64,000 nt of DNA from Limnanthes douglasii subsp. nivea. Lineage: Eukaryota > Streptophyta > Magnoliopsida > Brassicales > Limnanthaceae. The translations under genes and the position numbers were made by a program. The stretch lies in NCBI GenBank assembly GCA_036936605.1, contig JAUPFV010000002.1:203755273-203819272 (forward strand). Reading direction: 5' to 3'. Under the pieces are notes generated by a model. It had not been told where the DNA came from and ran no database searches. It was given only the letters and a program-made list of their open reading frames with translations. This document shows positions 10,905-23,433 of the stretch, piece by piece (positions within the stretch are counted from its first letter, which is position 1; each line of letters starts with the position of its first letter).

Positions 10905-11936
10905 GGATGTCGTTCTTTGATGGTGATAATGACTGGCTTAAGGATTATAGTTTATATATAAAATATCTTTGGAGAATAAAAAATGGAGTTTGAAAAATAT
11001 AATAATTCAATAGACTATAATCTTTTTTAAAAAATATATCAGTCAGGTAAAAAATAATTGTATCTTATTTTCTAATAGAAAATTGTTTTCAATAGATTTT
11101 AAAAGATTTGAATAATAATTTTTTTTAAATAAAAATAGATTTTAAAAACTAATTATAATTTTTTTTGTCATAGCAAACTAGTTTGAATAGTTTTTTATTG
11201 ATAAAAATAAAAAATAAAAACTAATTTCACCGTTATTTTCTTTTTTCGAAACAAACCTTAAGCCTTTTATATCGTTTAAAAATTCAAAGGATAGTAATTT
11301 TTAAAATCAAAATTGAGATACCGTAAAAGCAATTTTTGATTAATTTAATAGATTATTTCATTGATAAAATAATCCTTATTACATAGAGGAAATAACTTGG
11401 GTTACAAGCATATAATCTAACGGTAAATACAATATAAGGATATTTCCCAAGCTATAAGATTATTGGTCAGTATTGATAAGGGAAGGAAAATATGGTGATA
11501 AATAAGCCTTGATATAATGGGTCAAATTGGTGCAATTAGTTGTTAAGGACTAATCTAAGGCAAACATAAAAACTGAGGGAGTCAAATGTAATAACTAATA
11601 AACTTGTTTATTAATAGTAGAAGAGTGAGGTGAAAGATCCACTTAAACAGTGGTAATTATGTAATTTTATTGTTTACTTGATGTACTATATAAAGGAAGA
11701 TCCTTTTTTGGAAAAAGGTCCAATGATTGGTATACATTTATTCATTTTGTCTCTTTCTCTCTCTAATCACTATGTTTCTCTCTTTAAAAGCATCTCATAC
11801 GAACATTTCTTTGACATACACTATTATACGAATATATTCTTAGCATGGTTAATAACTAAGAAATAACTGAATTCATCAAGTATAAGAGCATTGTCGAATC
11901 CAACCATAAGTATGATATACTAAATAGGCTTCAATC
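10905..11936. other. AT-rich stretch, possible LTR-like sequence
   Basis: No gene recognised. 11640-11880 looks like the promoter end of an LTR: TACTATATAAAGG near 11682, then a pyrimidine-rich run. No partner copy or target duplication was found, so the nature is unproven. Confidence 0.3.
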
Positions 11937-12301
11937 GCTGTCTAGTCCCTCGACTATCACGTTTTCTGTTATTTAGTCACTTAACTAAAAACTCACTGGT
12001 GAGGGTCCCTGGACTATCCCATTTTCTTTCATTTAGTCCTTCGACTTTAAAATCACCGATGAGGGTCTCTGGACTTTGAAAAATCTATAAATTTAGTCCC
12101 TGAATCTAAGAAAAAACCCCAAATCATGGACTAAATTTATAGATTTTTGCAAAGTCCAGGGACCCTCACCGGTGATTTTAAAGTCGAAGGACTAAATGAA
12201 AGAAAATAGGATAGTCGAGGGACCCTCACCGGTGATTTTTTAGTCAAGGGACTAAATGAAAGAAAACGTGATAGTCGATGGACTATTTCCTGATTTAAGC
12301 C
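11937..12301. mobile_element. Palindromic Mutator-type MITE (365 bp)
   Basis: The two halves are inverted copies of each other (arms about 11937-12105 and 12125-12301), with ends GGCTTCAATC / GATTTAAGCC. A perfect 9-bp duplication TACTAAATA flanks it (11928-11936 and 12302-12310), the target length typical of Mutator elements. The arms are built from repeats around TTTAGTCC and GGGACCCTCACCGGTGA. No coding capacity. It would fold into a long hairpin if transcribed. Confidence 0.85.
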
Positions 12302-12787
12302 TACTAAATATATTCTCTCACATATATATCATATACTAAGTATATTTTATAATAAAAACTTCATATCTCCCATGCTTGGATTGTTGTTGTTGTTGTTGTT
12401 AGTGTAATAAAATTTGTATGATAAATAAAAATAATATATATAGAGGGGTGGTGATGTTTTCTATGTGTGAAGGTTTTCAGATGACAAAAATGTAATCAGA
12501 GATGAGAAAATAGCCAAAGAATAAAATAAAATGGATTAACCGAGAGTTTTTAAGATGATAAATTGATTAGTCAAAACTTGACTAATAAAAAATTAGTTCA
12601 TGAAGTAACATTCTAGTAATATGTATATATATCAAAAGGAAATGAAAGTGATATATTAGATGACTTAGAGTTAGTTGATTAGAAAATATAGGAGATAATT
12701 TGTAATTATAGCTAAATAGAAAGTGAAACAAGAAGACAAATAGTGGTTTTGAAACAGAAGTAAGAATATTCATGAATGAGGAGCCTA

Positions 12788-12792
12788 ATAAT

Positions 12793-12832
<40 letters not shown>
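12788..12832. repeat. (TA)n microsatellite
   Basis: TAA/TA run of about 45 bp. The minus-strand frame across it is an artefact. 12311-13130 otherwise shows no gene. Confidence 0.95.
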
Positions 12833-12833
<1 letters not shown>

Positions 12834-13033
12834 TAAGAAGTTAGACAAAAAATTGCTATGGGATTTTGACCTAAAAGTCACGAACTAAAATTTTATATTG
12901 CATGTTTATATTAAGCTCAAAACCTTTATTACACCAAAAATATTGCTTTATAAGTAATAAATTAATAAGTTAACCTTTTGTGTTTCCTAATTAAAAACAA
13001 TCATTGAATTTGTTTCCACAAACCCATAGTAAC

Positions 13034-13035
<2 letters not shown>

Positions 13036-13071
<36 letters not shown>
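13036..13071. repeat. (TA)n microsatellite
   Basis: About 36 bp of TA, close to the 3' side of the MULE transposase relic. Confidence 0.95.
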
Positions 13072-13075
<4 letters not shown>

Positions 13076-13129
13076 TGGTGAGGTAGAACCGTGTTACGAT
13101 GTTTTGCGGAGGAGAAATAACATTTTGGG

Positions 13130-14890
13130 GGTAAGTAAGTCACTTAAATAGGCTATATGGAGACAGGTCAAGACTTTCACAGTGGTTGACCAAATCTCGA
13201 ACAACAACTATACTTCATCTTTCAGACTATTACTTTTCTTGTAGATGAAATATTATTCTTCCTAGGTCTGTTAGTTTCTTTTTTCAAATTTGGATGAGAT
13301 AATTTCCAGAGATCCAGTAGAAATAGAGGCTTCAATTAAAGTACCCATAGTCGATATGATATATGAGTAAGTTTTCATATAAGAGTTTGTATGATAGAAT
13401 TACTCGATATGTTTTATGGGATTCTCCTCAATGGTTAGTATGGTTGCCAAGGCATGGGAGCATCAAAACAGTTTATTTTTATACCAAATAAAATTTGAAA
13501 TCCATAAGATCAACAATCATATTAGATTCTGAAAATACTTCACGTTAAACACATGAAGAAGAACATACTAGCCATGTACAACATATTCTCAAATTAGACT
13601 TAAGTTTATTCTCAAATTCATGGCATAATTCAATAGTCCAATTTATATTATCAACATAACATCTTGATGTTTGACTCATAAGTAAAACATTAATCTTGTC
13701 AATTAATTCAAATATAGGAAGACTACATAACCTTTTGATCTGATGGTTGAAAAGACTCAACAAGACTAGAGGTTATACAAACATACCGTCGAGCTTTGAA
13801 AAATACACATGAATATTTGCCCGAATGTAAAATTTGGAAAACTTATGAACTTTTTTACCTCTATCATCAATAATATCTTTCATATATTTACTGTATATGC
13901 TTTGATTATGGGATATGTGTACTTTTTAAACTTGTAGAACATCTTTGTCCTAACAATAGGGATCTACTGCTCAATATGTATTTCAAATTGTCAATAAGAT
14001 GAAAAATACAATACACATGATATCAATGAGAGAAAAAAAGTAGAAACGTCATCAACTATACTTCAATTACGATCCGATATATATCTGATTTTACGATCCA
14101 TCAAGTAAGGTTTCAACATCTCAAGAAACCATAACTAGTTATCCTCATATTCTGATTAAACAACACCAAATGCAACTGGAAAAATACTTGCAATATGTGA
14201 AAGAATAACAATTAATAATAAATTAATTCATTATTTTTATTATGAAAGTATTTCACGATTTACATTATGATTAACAGGTGATTCACGGTCTATATTTATA
14301 TTCTCATTATATTTGTATTCCGTGTTTAATGTAACACTCATGATTTTAATATGATATTATAAACTAGATTTAAGTTTCAGGTTTACTATATCAAGTAGTA
14401 TGCAATTCACATCTCATGTTCTATATTAGATTTGCGTTTCATTTTTAATATAGTTAGTACTTCACGATTTTATTTTATATTCAATAATGGATTCTCGTTT
14501 CACATTTATTATAACCAGCAATTCATGTTTAGTATTTAACATTAGATTCATATTTAGTAACTACCATGTTTAGCTATGACACACGATAATATTCCTTCAT
14601 GTTTCCCTATAAAAAGAGTTTCATCAATAAATCAAAATGGACGAAAAAGTGGAAACCTTGGGTACAATACCTAAATGCAATGAAATACCGTCTGAAGCAG
14701 TTATTTCTAAGAGTATACTTAAGGAAATATTCACCCGTTCTATCAAGACTCTTTAGATACTTAAAGTAACATTTACCAAGATTAAATAAACTATACCTAT
14801 TTATATAAACAATTTTGTTAGCTTTCTCTAGAGCAATCCATGAAATTCGATACAATATATATAACGAATCGTAATTGAATATCAATAAAC
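13130..14890 (-). pseudogene. MULE transposase relic, copy 1
   Basis: On the minus strand, 14885-14607 reads YRISWIALEKANKIVY, then RTGEYFLKYTLRNNCFRRYF and DETLFIGKHEGIL after a shift. This aligns with the second transposase relic at 44631-44985 (WNALEKSRREVF, LEYTLGNNF, FVDGIFFTIKHKRVLL). A GT...AG intron of about 380 nt (14564-14187) comes next, then IFPVAFGVV and EDNWLWFLEMLKPYLMDRKI. 13763-13545 follows with IFELIDKINVLLMSQTSRC, then broken C-terminal pieces (KKETNRPRKN, CCSRFGQP) resembling the AT-hook/zinc-knuckle tail of MULE transposases. There are many stops and shifts. The N-terminal DNA-binding domain was not found. Neither terminus is defined. Confidence 0.7.
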
Positions 14891-15800
14891 ATTGGTAGAA
14901 GGTAAACTATTCGGGAATTCACGTTAACATATAAGTAATGAATTATATTTCATATATTCAAAATAATTCAAAATTTGCAATAGATAAACATTGAATGATA
15001 ATTAAACTATATCTGATTCACTTTAGTTTTATTAAGTACATTCTTAGTCCAAGATTATGATTACATTTGCGGTTCTCGTTTTATATTTATATACATCATA
15101 CAGAGTTTGTTAAACAAATAATTATTATCTAATACTCGAGATCCCCGGTTAATTTAACAAACATTCGTGATACCAATAATAATTTTATAAAAAAATAGAT
15201 TATAAATACAAGGTATTGAGATTCGACATATGTGAAACACTAAAATTGAAAATCTTTATCTACCATTTAGTTTCTGAAAAGCCATTTTTAGAATTAATAA
15301 GATATCAATGCAAATTACTATGGGTTATCGTAAATAGAAGCCCTCAATAATTTGTGTTGATATGATGTTCAACCTAAAAGAATGACCTTTAAAAATACAA
15401 AAGTTTTGCGTTTTGCATATTCATGCATTAGAATTATACGAACTTCAGTTATACGCAAGCTTTCACAATTTCTGTTAACATATACATAATGAATCGCGTT
15501 GCATATATTCAAAACGATTTGCATAATCGCATTACATATATTCAAAACGATTTGTACTTTCCAATATACAAGCATTTATAAACAATAAACTATTCACGAT
15601 TGGCGTTAATTTAAGCAACACATTCGTGATTCACGATTATAATATACATTCGTAGTTACATCATTTTTCACGAGCCACGTAAAGTATTAGCCATTATTTG
15701 TGTTTCATGATAACAAGCTTTCGGGTTTTGCGATTAAGTCGTATTCTTCCCCTAACAATTGTTCGTGTTTTCATACCCAAAATCGATTTCTAAAAAACTT
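14188..15800. repeat. Degenerate short-motif field (CACGATT / ATTCACG)
   Basis: Variants of ATTCACGATT, TTTCATGTTTA and TTCGTGTTTCA recur every 25-40 bp, first within the intron of the MULE relic (14188-14560) and again at 14900-15800 upstream of it. At 15480-15560 a duplicated block (ATTCAAAACGATTTG) occurs twice. There is no exact period, so this is not a clean satellite. 15801-16327 shows no gene. Confidence 0.45.
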
Positions 15801-16327
15801 CAAACTTAACGTATTAGAACCTAAACAACACATACAACCAATTCATACAAAAAATCTAAAAATTGAAGACCTAACAACGAATAAATTGAAGCAAATATAT
15901 CAACAACAAAGAAATCGAAAGAGCTGCAAGCATAACCGTAACAATAACAAAGAAATCAAATTTTTTTTAATCAAAAAATGAGTCAGAAACTTACCTAAAT
16001 TTTATGTTTAAATTCGAACGAGAAGAATCTTACTCCTTGCAATTTGGGATTGCGAGATATGGATGGTCATTAAAAATTTAAAGTTTATTAATTTTCTTTA
16101 GAAAAAATAATAATAAAAAGATAAGAGATGCATTAAAATTAAAATGTAAAAAATTAAATATTATATAATTAAAAAATAGTGTTTTAAATTTTAGAAAGAA
16201 CTAAATATTAAATATTAACCACAATTCTGTAACGAAATATCATCCATTAATTTTTTTCTGACGGAGAGAAGTAAGCGTATAAAACTTCCTTCTAATATAA
16301 ATGAAAACTACGAGAATTATACCAATT

Positions 16328-16401
16328 GGCCTATTAGCTCAGTTGGTTAGAGCGTCGTGCTAATAACGCGAAGGTCGCAGGTTCGAGACCTGCATAGGCC
16401 A
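16328..16401 (+). tRNA. tRNA-Ile (AAU)
   Basis: A 74-nt cloverleaf: acceptor stem GGCCTAT/ATAGGCC with discriminator A, D-arm AGCTCAGTTGGTTAGAGCG, anticodon loop CTAATAA (anticodon AAT) in stem TCGTG/CGCGA, and T-arm GCAGGTTCGAGACCTGC with an intact B box. A T run (CTCTTTTT) right after the gene serves as the Pol III stop. No intron. It looks functional and charges isoleucine for AUU/AUC codons after A34-to-inosine editing. Confidence 0.97.
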
Positions 16402-16491
16402 ACTCTTTTTACTTCCTTACCGAGAGAGACCGGCCTTTTTCCTTTTTAAACTATGTTTATCACGAACCAAATTGTTGTTAACACACACATC

Positions 16492-16630
16492 TATACACTT
16501 TTCTTTCCACTGGAGCTGGCATGATCAAAGGTGGAATTCTTTTATACACTTTTCTTTCCACTGGAGCTGGCATGATCAAAGGTGGAATTTCTTTCCACTG
16601 GAGCTGGCATGATCAAAGGTGGAATTCTTT
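16492..16630. repeat. Triplicated 36-50 bp tandem repeat
   Basis: Three copies of a unit containing CTTTCCACTGGAGCTGGCAT and ATCAAAGGTGGAATT, at about 16503-16538, 16554-16589 and 16591-16626. The first two spacers are near identical, so the duplication is recent. It lies between the two tRNA genes. Confidence 0.9.
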
Positions 16631-16668
16631 TGCGTTTTCACAGCTTTGGGGTGGTTAAATGCAAAGTC

Positions 16669-16760
16669 GTTAGGTCGCATGATTAAGGTGGAATTCAGAG
16701 TAAAAAAGGGAAAAAAGTTAGGTCGCATGATTAAGGTGGAATTCAGAGTAAAAAAGGCAA
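16669..16760. repeat. Duplicated 48-bp repeat
   Basis: Two near-perfect copies of a unit starting GTTAGGTCGCATGATTAAGG (16669 and 16717). The unit shares the core GCATGAT...AAGGTGGAATTC with the triplicated repeat just upstream, suggesting a common origin. Confidence 0.9.
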
Positions 16761-16767
16761 AACATAG

Positions 16768-16847
<80 letters not shown>
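16768..16847 (-). tRNA. tRNA-Leu (UAG)
   Basis: An 80-nt class II tRNA on the minus strand: acceptor GACAGTT/AGCTGTC with discriminator A, D-arm GGCCGAGTGGTCTAAGGC, anticodon stem CCAGA/TCTGG with loop TTTAGGC (anticodon TAG), a short variable arm, and T-arm TGGGTTCAAATCCCA. Downstream on the minus strand, TTTT and T6 runs act as Pol III terminators. All stems pair apart from one G-T wobble in the acceptor stem. It looks functional. Confidence 0.96.
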
Positions 16848-16849
<2 letters not shown>

Positions 16850-16915
16850 CTGTGAATTGCTTTATTAAACACACTAAATGATAGATAATGTCAACAATTT
16901 AAAATGGAGGAATAT

Positions 16916-16949
16916 GACTGCTGTGAGACTCGAATGCGTGCCCTTTGGA
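16916..16949 (-). pseudogene. tRNA-Leu 3'-half relic
   Basis: GACTGCTGTGAGACTCGAAT and the following GTGCCCTTTGGA align with the 3' half (acceptor, T-arm, variable arm) of the tRNA-Leu 70 bp away, with several changes in the T-arm. The 5' half is missing. It is probably a truncated duplicate. Confidence 0.6.
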
Positions 16950-18453
16950 ATTCGCCATTATTCCTAGTTCTTTTTTCTCCAGGGAAGATAGATTTGCAAG
17001 TCAGCATCTATTTATCATAAATGGCCAACATTCTCTAATGGACATTCTTTAGAAATGACAAAGTCTGATATTGAAGGAAAACTCTAGCCGATTACGAAGT
17101 CTAAAACCAACCTTGAACCACAGCATTTTCTGGAATAGATGGCTGTCAATGTCACCATCTATTGCAAACCGATGAAAATATACAATCACTACTTGCAAAA
17201 TGGCATCAGCCCAAATGAGTTTTTGAGCCGCGGTGAAAATGAGCATCACATAAATCGACATTTTTAAACGATGATTTGTAAGACGATCACGCAAATTATC
17301 AAATCTGAATCACTACTTAAGGAGATTGGAGAAAGAGATGGTGAGTGGAAAACAGAGGAAGAGCTACTTTTTTTTCTTGGCTGAGCTTTATAAAATACAG
17401 GAATGGCGTATCATTATGTAAGAGGAGATTTTGCATATGGAAAAGGAAGCTCATTTGGGATTTCATTCATGACCCGACCCGTTTTGCTTTTATCAGACAA
17501 ATCAAAACCAACTGTACATTTGGATTTAGTATAATGTTTTGAGCCCATATACCAGACACGTCGAACCGATACAACTAAAAATATGAATAAATAAATAACA
17601 TAAATATTTATGACTTACTTACTTGATGGTAAGTCATTCGCAATTATTTGGATAAGTTTTAAAATAAAACTATTAGAATATCTATCAAGTTTGAAATTAA
17701 TAAAAAAATCACAATAAAAACTTTATAAAATAATACATTTGGAACCACTAAAATTTATTAATTAAAAGAGTTATTAATTAATCGATAAATTAATAATTAA
17801 TATTTTATATATTAATTAATATTTTATTAATTTATAGTAAAATATTTAGTTTACAATTACTTTTCAAACTTCCATTTAATTATTGTATCGTATAAAATGC
17901 ATGTATATCAAATGAGACCCAATTTGAAAGAAACCTTCAATCTTCAACCTTGTTATGCTTCTTGTGTTTAATGTATCACTTTATGGACATTAAAAATATT
18001 TTCTATATAAATACAAGATCAAAATAGTTTAACACAAACAAATCATACACACAACATAGCTTCCCATTTTACAGACGAGATTCAAGGGAAAATTGATTTT
18101 AAAAAAAACAAAAGACAATTGAGTCATTTTTCAAGAAACCTTCGTAAATCATTCATGTAATATGCTATATATAAGGAATTATTAATTTATATTTTATATG
18201 GGATCTAAAGAAATTATCAAAAATGTATCATCTTATAATTTTAGCGAATTATTAATTTAGCACCCTATCCGTGAGTCGGGACGGGCAAAAAAATATTATC
18301 TTAGAGAGTTTATTAAATAATCGAGTATTAATTTATCGAGTTTCTAGTGTACAACATAAATCTAATAATATTTACGGACACACATGTGTCGTTTTCGAAA
18401 ATTAGTTATTTTTAATAGAGTTGTTTTGTTCTAATTATAATTTTTCTTAAGAA

Positions 18454-18456
<3 letters not shown>
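16950..18456. other. Stretch without recognised gene
   Basis: AT-rich from about 17550 on. A minus-strand frame at 17294-17049 (starting MRDRLTNHRLKMS) has protein-like composition but matches no family I know and has no context support. 17750-17850 and 18240-18350 contain related words around ATTAATTAATCGA. Confidence 0.3.

Positions 18457-18528
<72 letters not shown>
18457..18528. repeat. (TA)n microsatellite, 72 bp
   Basis: Thirty-six uninterrupted TA dinucleotides. Confidence 0.97.
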
Positions 18529-18531
<3 letters not shown>

Positions 18532-18589
18532 TTCTAAAACCGAACAAAATGAAATTCATGATGGAGATATTTGAAGATATTTTCAATGC

Positions 18590-19580
18590 CAATTCGGAAC
18601 CAAATTGTTGTTAATTTTGTAACTAAACAACAATTATTTTTCCAGCAACCAAATTACATGCAATTCCGCAATTGAACAATATTTTTTTTCTTATTTATTT
18701 TGCAATCAAATTGTACGTAATTCTGCAGCTCCAAATTAATTATTTTAAAAATTCTTTTCGCCAACATATTTCGCAGCTACAAAAAAAAATTGTTTCACAC
18801 TTAATTATATTTATTTTCGCAAAACAAATTTTTAGTTTGTTTTTTCACACAATCAAACTTATTTAGCAACCAAAGTCTTATTTTTGCAATAATTTTCTTC
18901 TTATATCATAACATATTTGTACTTGATTGTCCAGCTCTATTTTTTTATTTAAAAAAATCACCACAAAAATATACAATGTTTGCAACTTAAAAAAATTAGT
19001 TGTTTCACATCTAATTAATATTTGTTTTCACAAAAACAAGGTTGTATTTTGTTTTTATACAATCAGACTTATTTAACAACTAAATTTATATTTTCGTTAC
19101 TATTTTCTTCTTATTTTCACAATACAGGTGCATGCATTTCGGCAACTAAAATAACATTTACTTTTTTGCAACCAAATAATATGTAATTCTGTAACTATCC
19201 AATAATTTATTTATTTCAACGAAATTATAAATTCTGCAACTAAAATAACAATTAATTTTTCAATCAAATTACACGTAATTTCGCTACTAAACAAAAATTA
19301 TTTCTAAAAAAAATCAAAAAATATATTTATTGGTCTAGTTTTGTTCATTTTAAAAAAATCGATGGTATTTTCATATTTTTTTAGAGATGGTTTGAAAGAT
19401 ATAATATATTTTTTAACAAAAAACACGAGAGCGAGAAACGGTTATACTAATTTAACACTATGTGATTATCAGTAATTTATCAACCCTTTGGTGGTTATTA
19501 GTAAATAAGTTTGATGTTTGGTGGTTATTGGTAAATAAGTTTAATGTTTGATGGTTATTGGTAGATTACCTTTAATTCAA
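18590..19580 (-). repeat. MULE-associated repeat block related to the 40.6-43 kb array
   Basis: Read on the minus strand from 19580, the block opens with AATCTACCAATAACC and three imperfect copies of a unit of about 31 bp (TTATTTACCAATAACCACC type). Next come ATATCTTTCAAACCAT, a word close to CTGAAAATAC, GAACAAAACTAGA and several copies of TTGCGTAATT...GTAATTTGG-like words. The same words in the same order begin the block at 40585 on the plus strand, so both look like the terminal region of one transposon family. Here only about two decayed units remain. Confidence 0.55.
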
Positions 19581-21275
19581 TATTATATATATAATTTTCA
19601 ATATATATCAAGTAAGGATTTCAATAATACAATTCATTTTATAAAAAACTATTCTTTTTTATTTTCTTTTTAAAAAAACTTTAACTTTTTTTTTAAATTA
19701 GAAAAATGAGTTTTCAATGTAGAAAATATGAATAAAATATATGTCAAACATAGATTAAAAAATTAGATTTAAGCCAAATTATATTCTGTTGATAATTTAA
19801 AGTTAGGGTTATGATGGATTAAACTTGTTTAGCCGAGGTGATCAGACCACAAAGATACTTTTTTGTGAAATTAACATTTATGTGAAGATATGAGAAAGAT
19901 AAGTAGTGTTGTATGATTACAGTGGGGTAAAATTTCTCAGGTTAGAGTTTTTATTTATAGTGCTAGGCTACAAAGTGACGAACACATTAATTACAAAAAT
20001 AAAATTTCTTCAAGTCCTAGTTTAATTGAAAATAATTGCAATAGGCACGACTAAGCACTTAACCTTATCTTTTATTTAGAGTTTAGTTGAGTTACAACTT
20101 TAACATTTATCAACATTATTTAAATTCCTTGCAAATAAAGTGAGAGGGAGTATAAAAAATAAGTCCAACATTCCATGTGAAGTTGAGTTGTTTTCTTGTT
20201 TATATCGCGTCATTGTCAAGCCAAGAAAGTATGATTTTGTGGTTTGGCTGAATAGTTAGGCTTTTGAAATTGAGTTGAAAATAAAGCAGTATAGATCCCT
20301 AGTGGTTTAGTTTGGATGAGAAACTGATATCCTAAGTTTTGACTTTTTTAAACTAAAAGAGTAGTCTGAAGAGTCTCACGTTTGAGCAAATGTTCGCGTT
20401 GTACAGGTCTCGCATTTTTTCTGACCTAACTACATCTAGTTAAACTTTCATGACATAAAGTTCGACTTGTATTTTACCATTTTATTGATAAGACCATATT
20501 ATGGATAGTATTAAAACACAAGAAATATATTTATGATCTAATTATACGTGATATTACTACATATTTATTATTCCAAATGTGTAACAGACATAGATAAATA
20601 CACGAAGAGAAAAAGGGTCTTTAGTAACCTGTATAAATAAGAGTTAAAACTCTACTTATAATCGAACCATTTTTTATACATAAAAATTATTATTCACAAT
20701 TATATTATTTTCTCTTTTATATTTCATCATTTTAGTATTACTCTCTCTCCTTTTGGGAAACCTTTTGGTGTCAGATTGGGGTAATTTTCCTTATCACTGA
20801 TGCCTCGTTAAAAATATTTTGTTTGCTAGAACTTCGTTCAAAGTAATTAGTCTCAAATATTGAGCTTACGTGCTCGGCTCGGAAACATAGATTGGGGCCA
20901 TGCACATTGGTTCTCTAACTCGAAATTCAGTTTACATATTTGATGCACTGGCATGAGAGGTATTTTGTACATTTTTTACTTTGTCACGTGAATCAGTTTG
21001 TCTGTTTTGTTTTATGGCATAGATCAATAATACACATTTTGATGTTATAATTTATGGGTTAATTTTGGTGCTTTGACTATCGACTCATTTTGTATATTTT
21101 GATGCTTTGGCTCAAAAGTATTTTTTCATTCAACATTTGAACATATACACATGAGAGCATACAGATTAATATATCATAATAGGGTACCTTTGTAAAAACT
21201 ACACGTGTCATCGAAATAGAGAAGAGCACACCAAAAGTAAATAATAATGTAATAAGATATTTAAAGAATTCACAA
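19581..21275. other. Stretch without recognised gene; possible LTR near 20460-20770
   Basis: No frame of note. At 20630-20770, GTATAAATAAGAG followed by CT-rich sequence and TTTTGGTGTCAGATTGGGG resembles an LTR end plus a decayed primer site on the plus strand. No second copy was found. Confidence 0.25.
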
Positions 21276-23425
21276 CTATATACTTAAATAATGTAAGTAA
21301 AATGTAATTTTGAGGAAATACTCTATGAAAAAATAATTTTTCATATACTTCACAATCCATGGGTGTGAAAGAGGATGTTCATCTATACCTATTAGTTTGT
21401 AAGTGTATGGTTTAACATTAGTTGTTACAATGTGGTGTCCTTCTTGGTTTTCCCCTATCTTGCGAAAGGATTTATTTTGTGTGTGATAAAATACCGTTTT
21501 AATGACATAATCCTCTACTTGGTGATTCAAAAAATAGAATTTTGTATCATATATATTGTCCATTAAATTTGGTAATGCTCTTTCTAGATATGTGTTTTGA
21601 TCACGTTTTTCGACTAGGTATAGTTTGGCCTTTCAGTTGCACCTTTTTATTCATTTATCATAGTTCTTTATTCAAAATGGCAAAAAATTCTCTGTTGGGA
21701 CAACAACCTTCACTCCATAAGCCAAAACGAATGAGATTTATTTTGTTGTGATTCTCAAGGTGGCTCAGTGTGATTATAGTATTTTTAAGAGAAAGTCGGG
21801 TTACTTCCATGAAAAATCTTTGAGGAGGAGGTATATCCAATATATTGTGGTTTGATTAGGTATCTAAACTTTTCCATTCGATTAAAGGTGGAATTATCCA
21901 AAATATTTTGTTTAATGTTAGTGGTTCTCCAAAACAAAGCTAGTTCTTTATTCCAGAACTGCAAAACCATTATTAAATTTTATGATTACAGGGCCCATAA
22001 CAAGTGTAACAAATGTTAGCTCTAATTTTTTTTAATTTATTGGTCTCAACTTATGGACAATGCTTTTACCTCCATCAATTTAGAGAAATACTCAACTGCC
22101 CCCAGAAGGTACAACCACCCCCCTGATGTTTTGAGAGGGCTTCCATCATGTCCAAACCCCACATTTTGAATAGAAAAACTTCAAAGATAGACTCCATAAG
22201 TATTATTGGGATGTGAATTGATTTAACGGATCACTGACATGTATCACATAATTTCACAAATGTTTTTGCATCTACATGTACAGTAGGCTATTAGTAACCA
22301 GCTAATAGGATTAGTTGATGGATATTTATACTCGCAATGGATATATTATTCTCCTTTGTGGAGTTATTAGAGTAAGAAAGTTGATTCCTTTGAGCATACG
22401 TATCAAATGAGGGGTCTGACTAATTTTTATAGAGGGTTTCATCGAGCATTATATAGTGATCATAATGCATTTTGACACTTATAGTCTTGACTTTATCATT
22501 TGGGGACGTATTTTATATAAGTAAGCTCTAATTAAAGTCCGCCAATCTTGTGGCTCACTGATGGGTATAGCCTCGTAGCTTGATTCAAAGGTCTTGACAT
22601 ATGTTGGTTAGAATATGATAGGTTTTTATTTTATAATTATCCATAGTTTGTATTCAAAACTTACAACAGATGTGAGGGTATGCGATTTTATTTACAACCT
22701 GGTGTACATGTTTTTATTACGCCTATTTATATTTTGAAGCCTCGGTCAGTAATTTCTCTAGATAGAGGATAAATGTATCTTTCTTTGCTTTGTCTTATTC
22801 TAATGTGAGGTTGACTACTAGTTGTGGGTTAGTTAAAAATATTTCTCACGATACCCCCACATATATGGACAAGACATTTCCATGTAATTGGTGTTTTATA
22901 TTCGTCCCTATTATTTAATAAATGAAATCCCAATTTGATAGATATATGTAGAGGTCCCCCAAATGAGACATTAACCAAATTTCAACTCTAGAGCCCAGAT
23001 TGTTTAACCATATGTGAGTTTGGCCTGTTCATATTAGTTTGGGTTTATCCTCGATTTTTTTTCATGGTTCATTGTATCGCAGTGTCAAGTTAAATTGTCT
23101 GACCTACTTAAGTACTTGATAATATGAGGTGTATTTGTAAGAAGATATGACAATGAATCGGTTTAAGATGATCAATATTCATGTGATGATATATACCTTT
23201 TAATTGTTCGTTATGGCTCTATGACTCCTAGATTACCTAGTTCGGTCAATTCTATTTTGATTTATTTTTCACGTACTAAGGACCCTCAAAACATTCTTAG
23301 AGAAGACTCTAAATTTCTATTTATGTGGATTAAGCTTCAGATTGATTACTTATAGATTACAAAAGGTTTTTTTTCCAAGATCTGTCAAGTGGTTTTTCAT
23401 TCTTTGTTTGTGACTAATATATCAC
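21276..23425 (-). pseudogene. pol: Decayed Ty3/gypsy pol, RNase H to integrase part
   Basis: Minus-strand pieces in pol order: YIDD-like remnant DILVTNKE near 23400, RNase H (KLGFHLLNNRDEYK near 22900, matching the family's NNEAEYEA), integrase (DAKTFVKLCDTCQ near 22240, MWGLDMMEALSKHQGG near 22130), and integrase C-terminus at 21540-21330 (VIKTVFYHTQNKSFRKIGE, then LSHPWIVKY). Each piece is in a different frame and full of stops. It is much older than elements 1-3. The RT part continues beyond the hAT insertion at 24105-24400. No LTRs could be assigned. Confidence 0.75.
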
Positions 23426-23433
23426 AATATATG

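Noticed and set aside
15369..15575. Minus-strand frame with a duplicated peptide
   Set aside because: The repeat comes from a duplicated AT-rich block in the short-motif field and has no homology.
17049..17294. Minus-strand frame of 81 codons near the tRNA genes
   Set aside because: Protein-like composition, but no recognised motif, no start context and no neighbour to support it.
13130..19580. One continuous MULE from the transposase relic to the repeat block at 19.6 kb
   Set aside because: Two apparently functional tRNA genes lie between, so the two parts may be separate. Kept as separate features.
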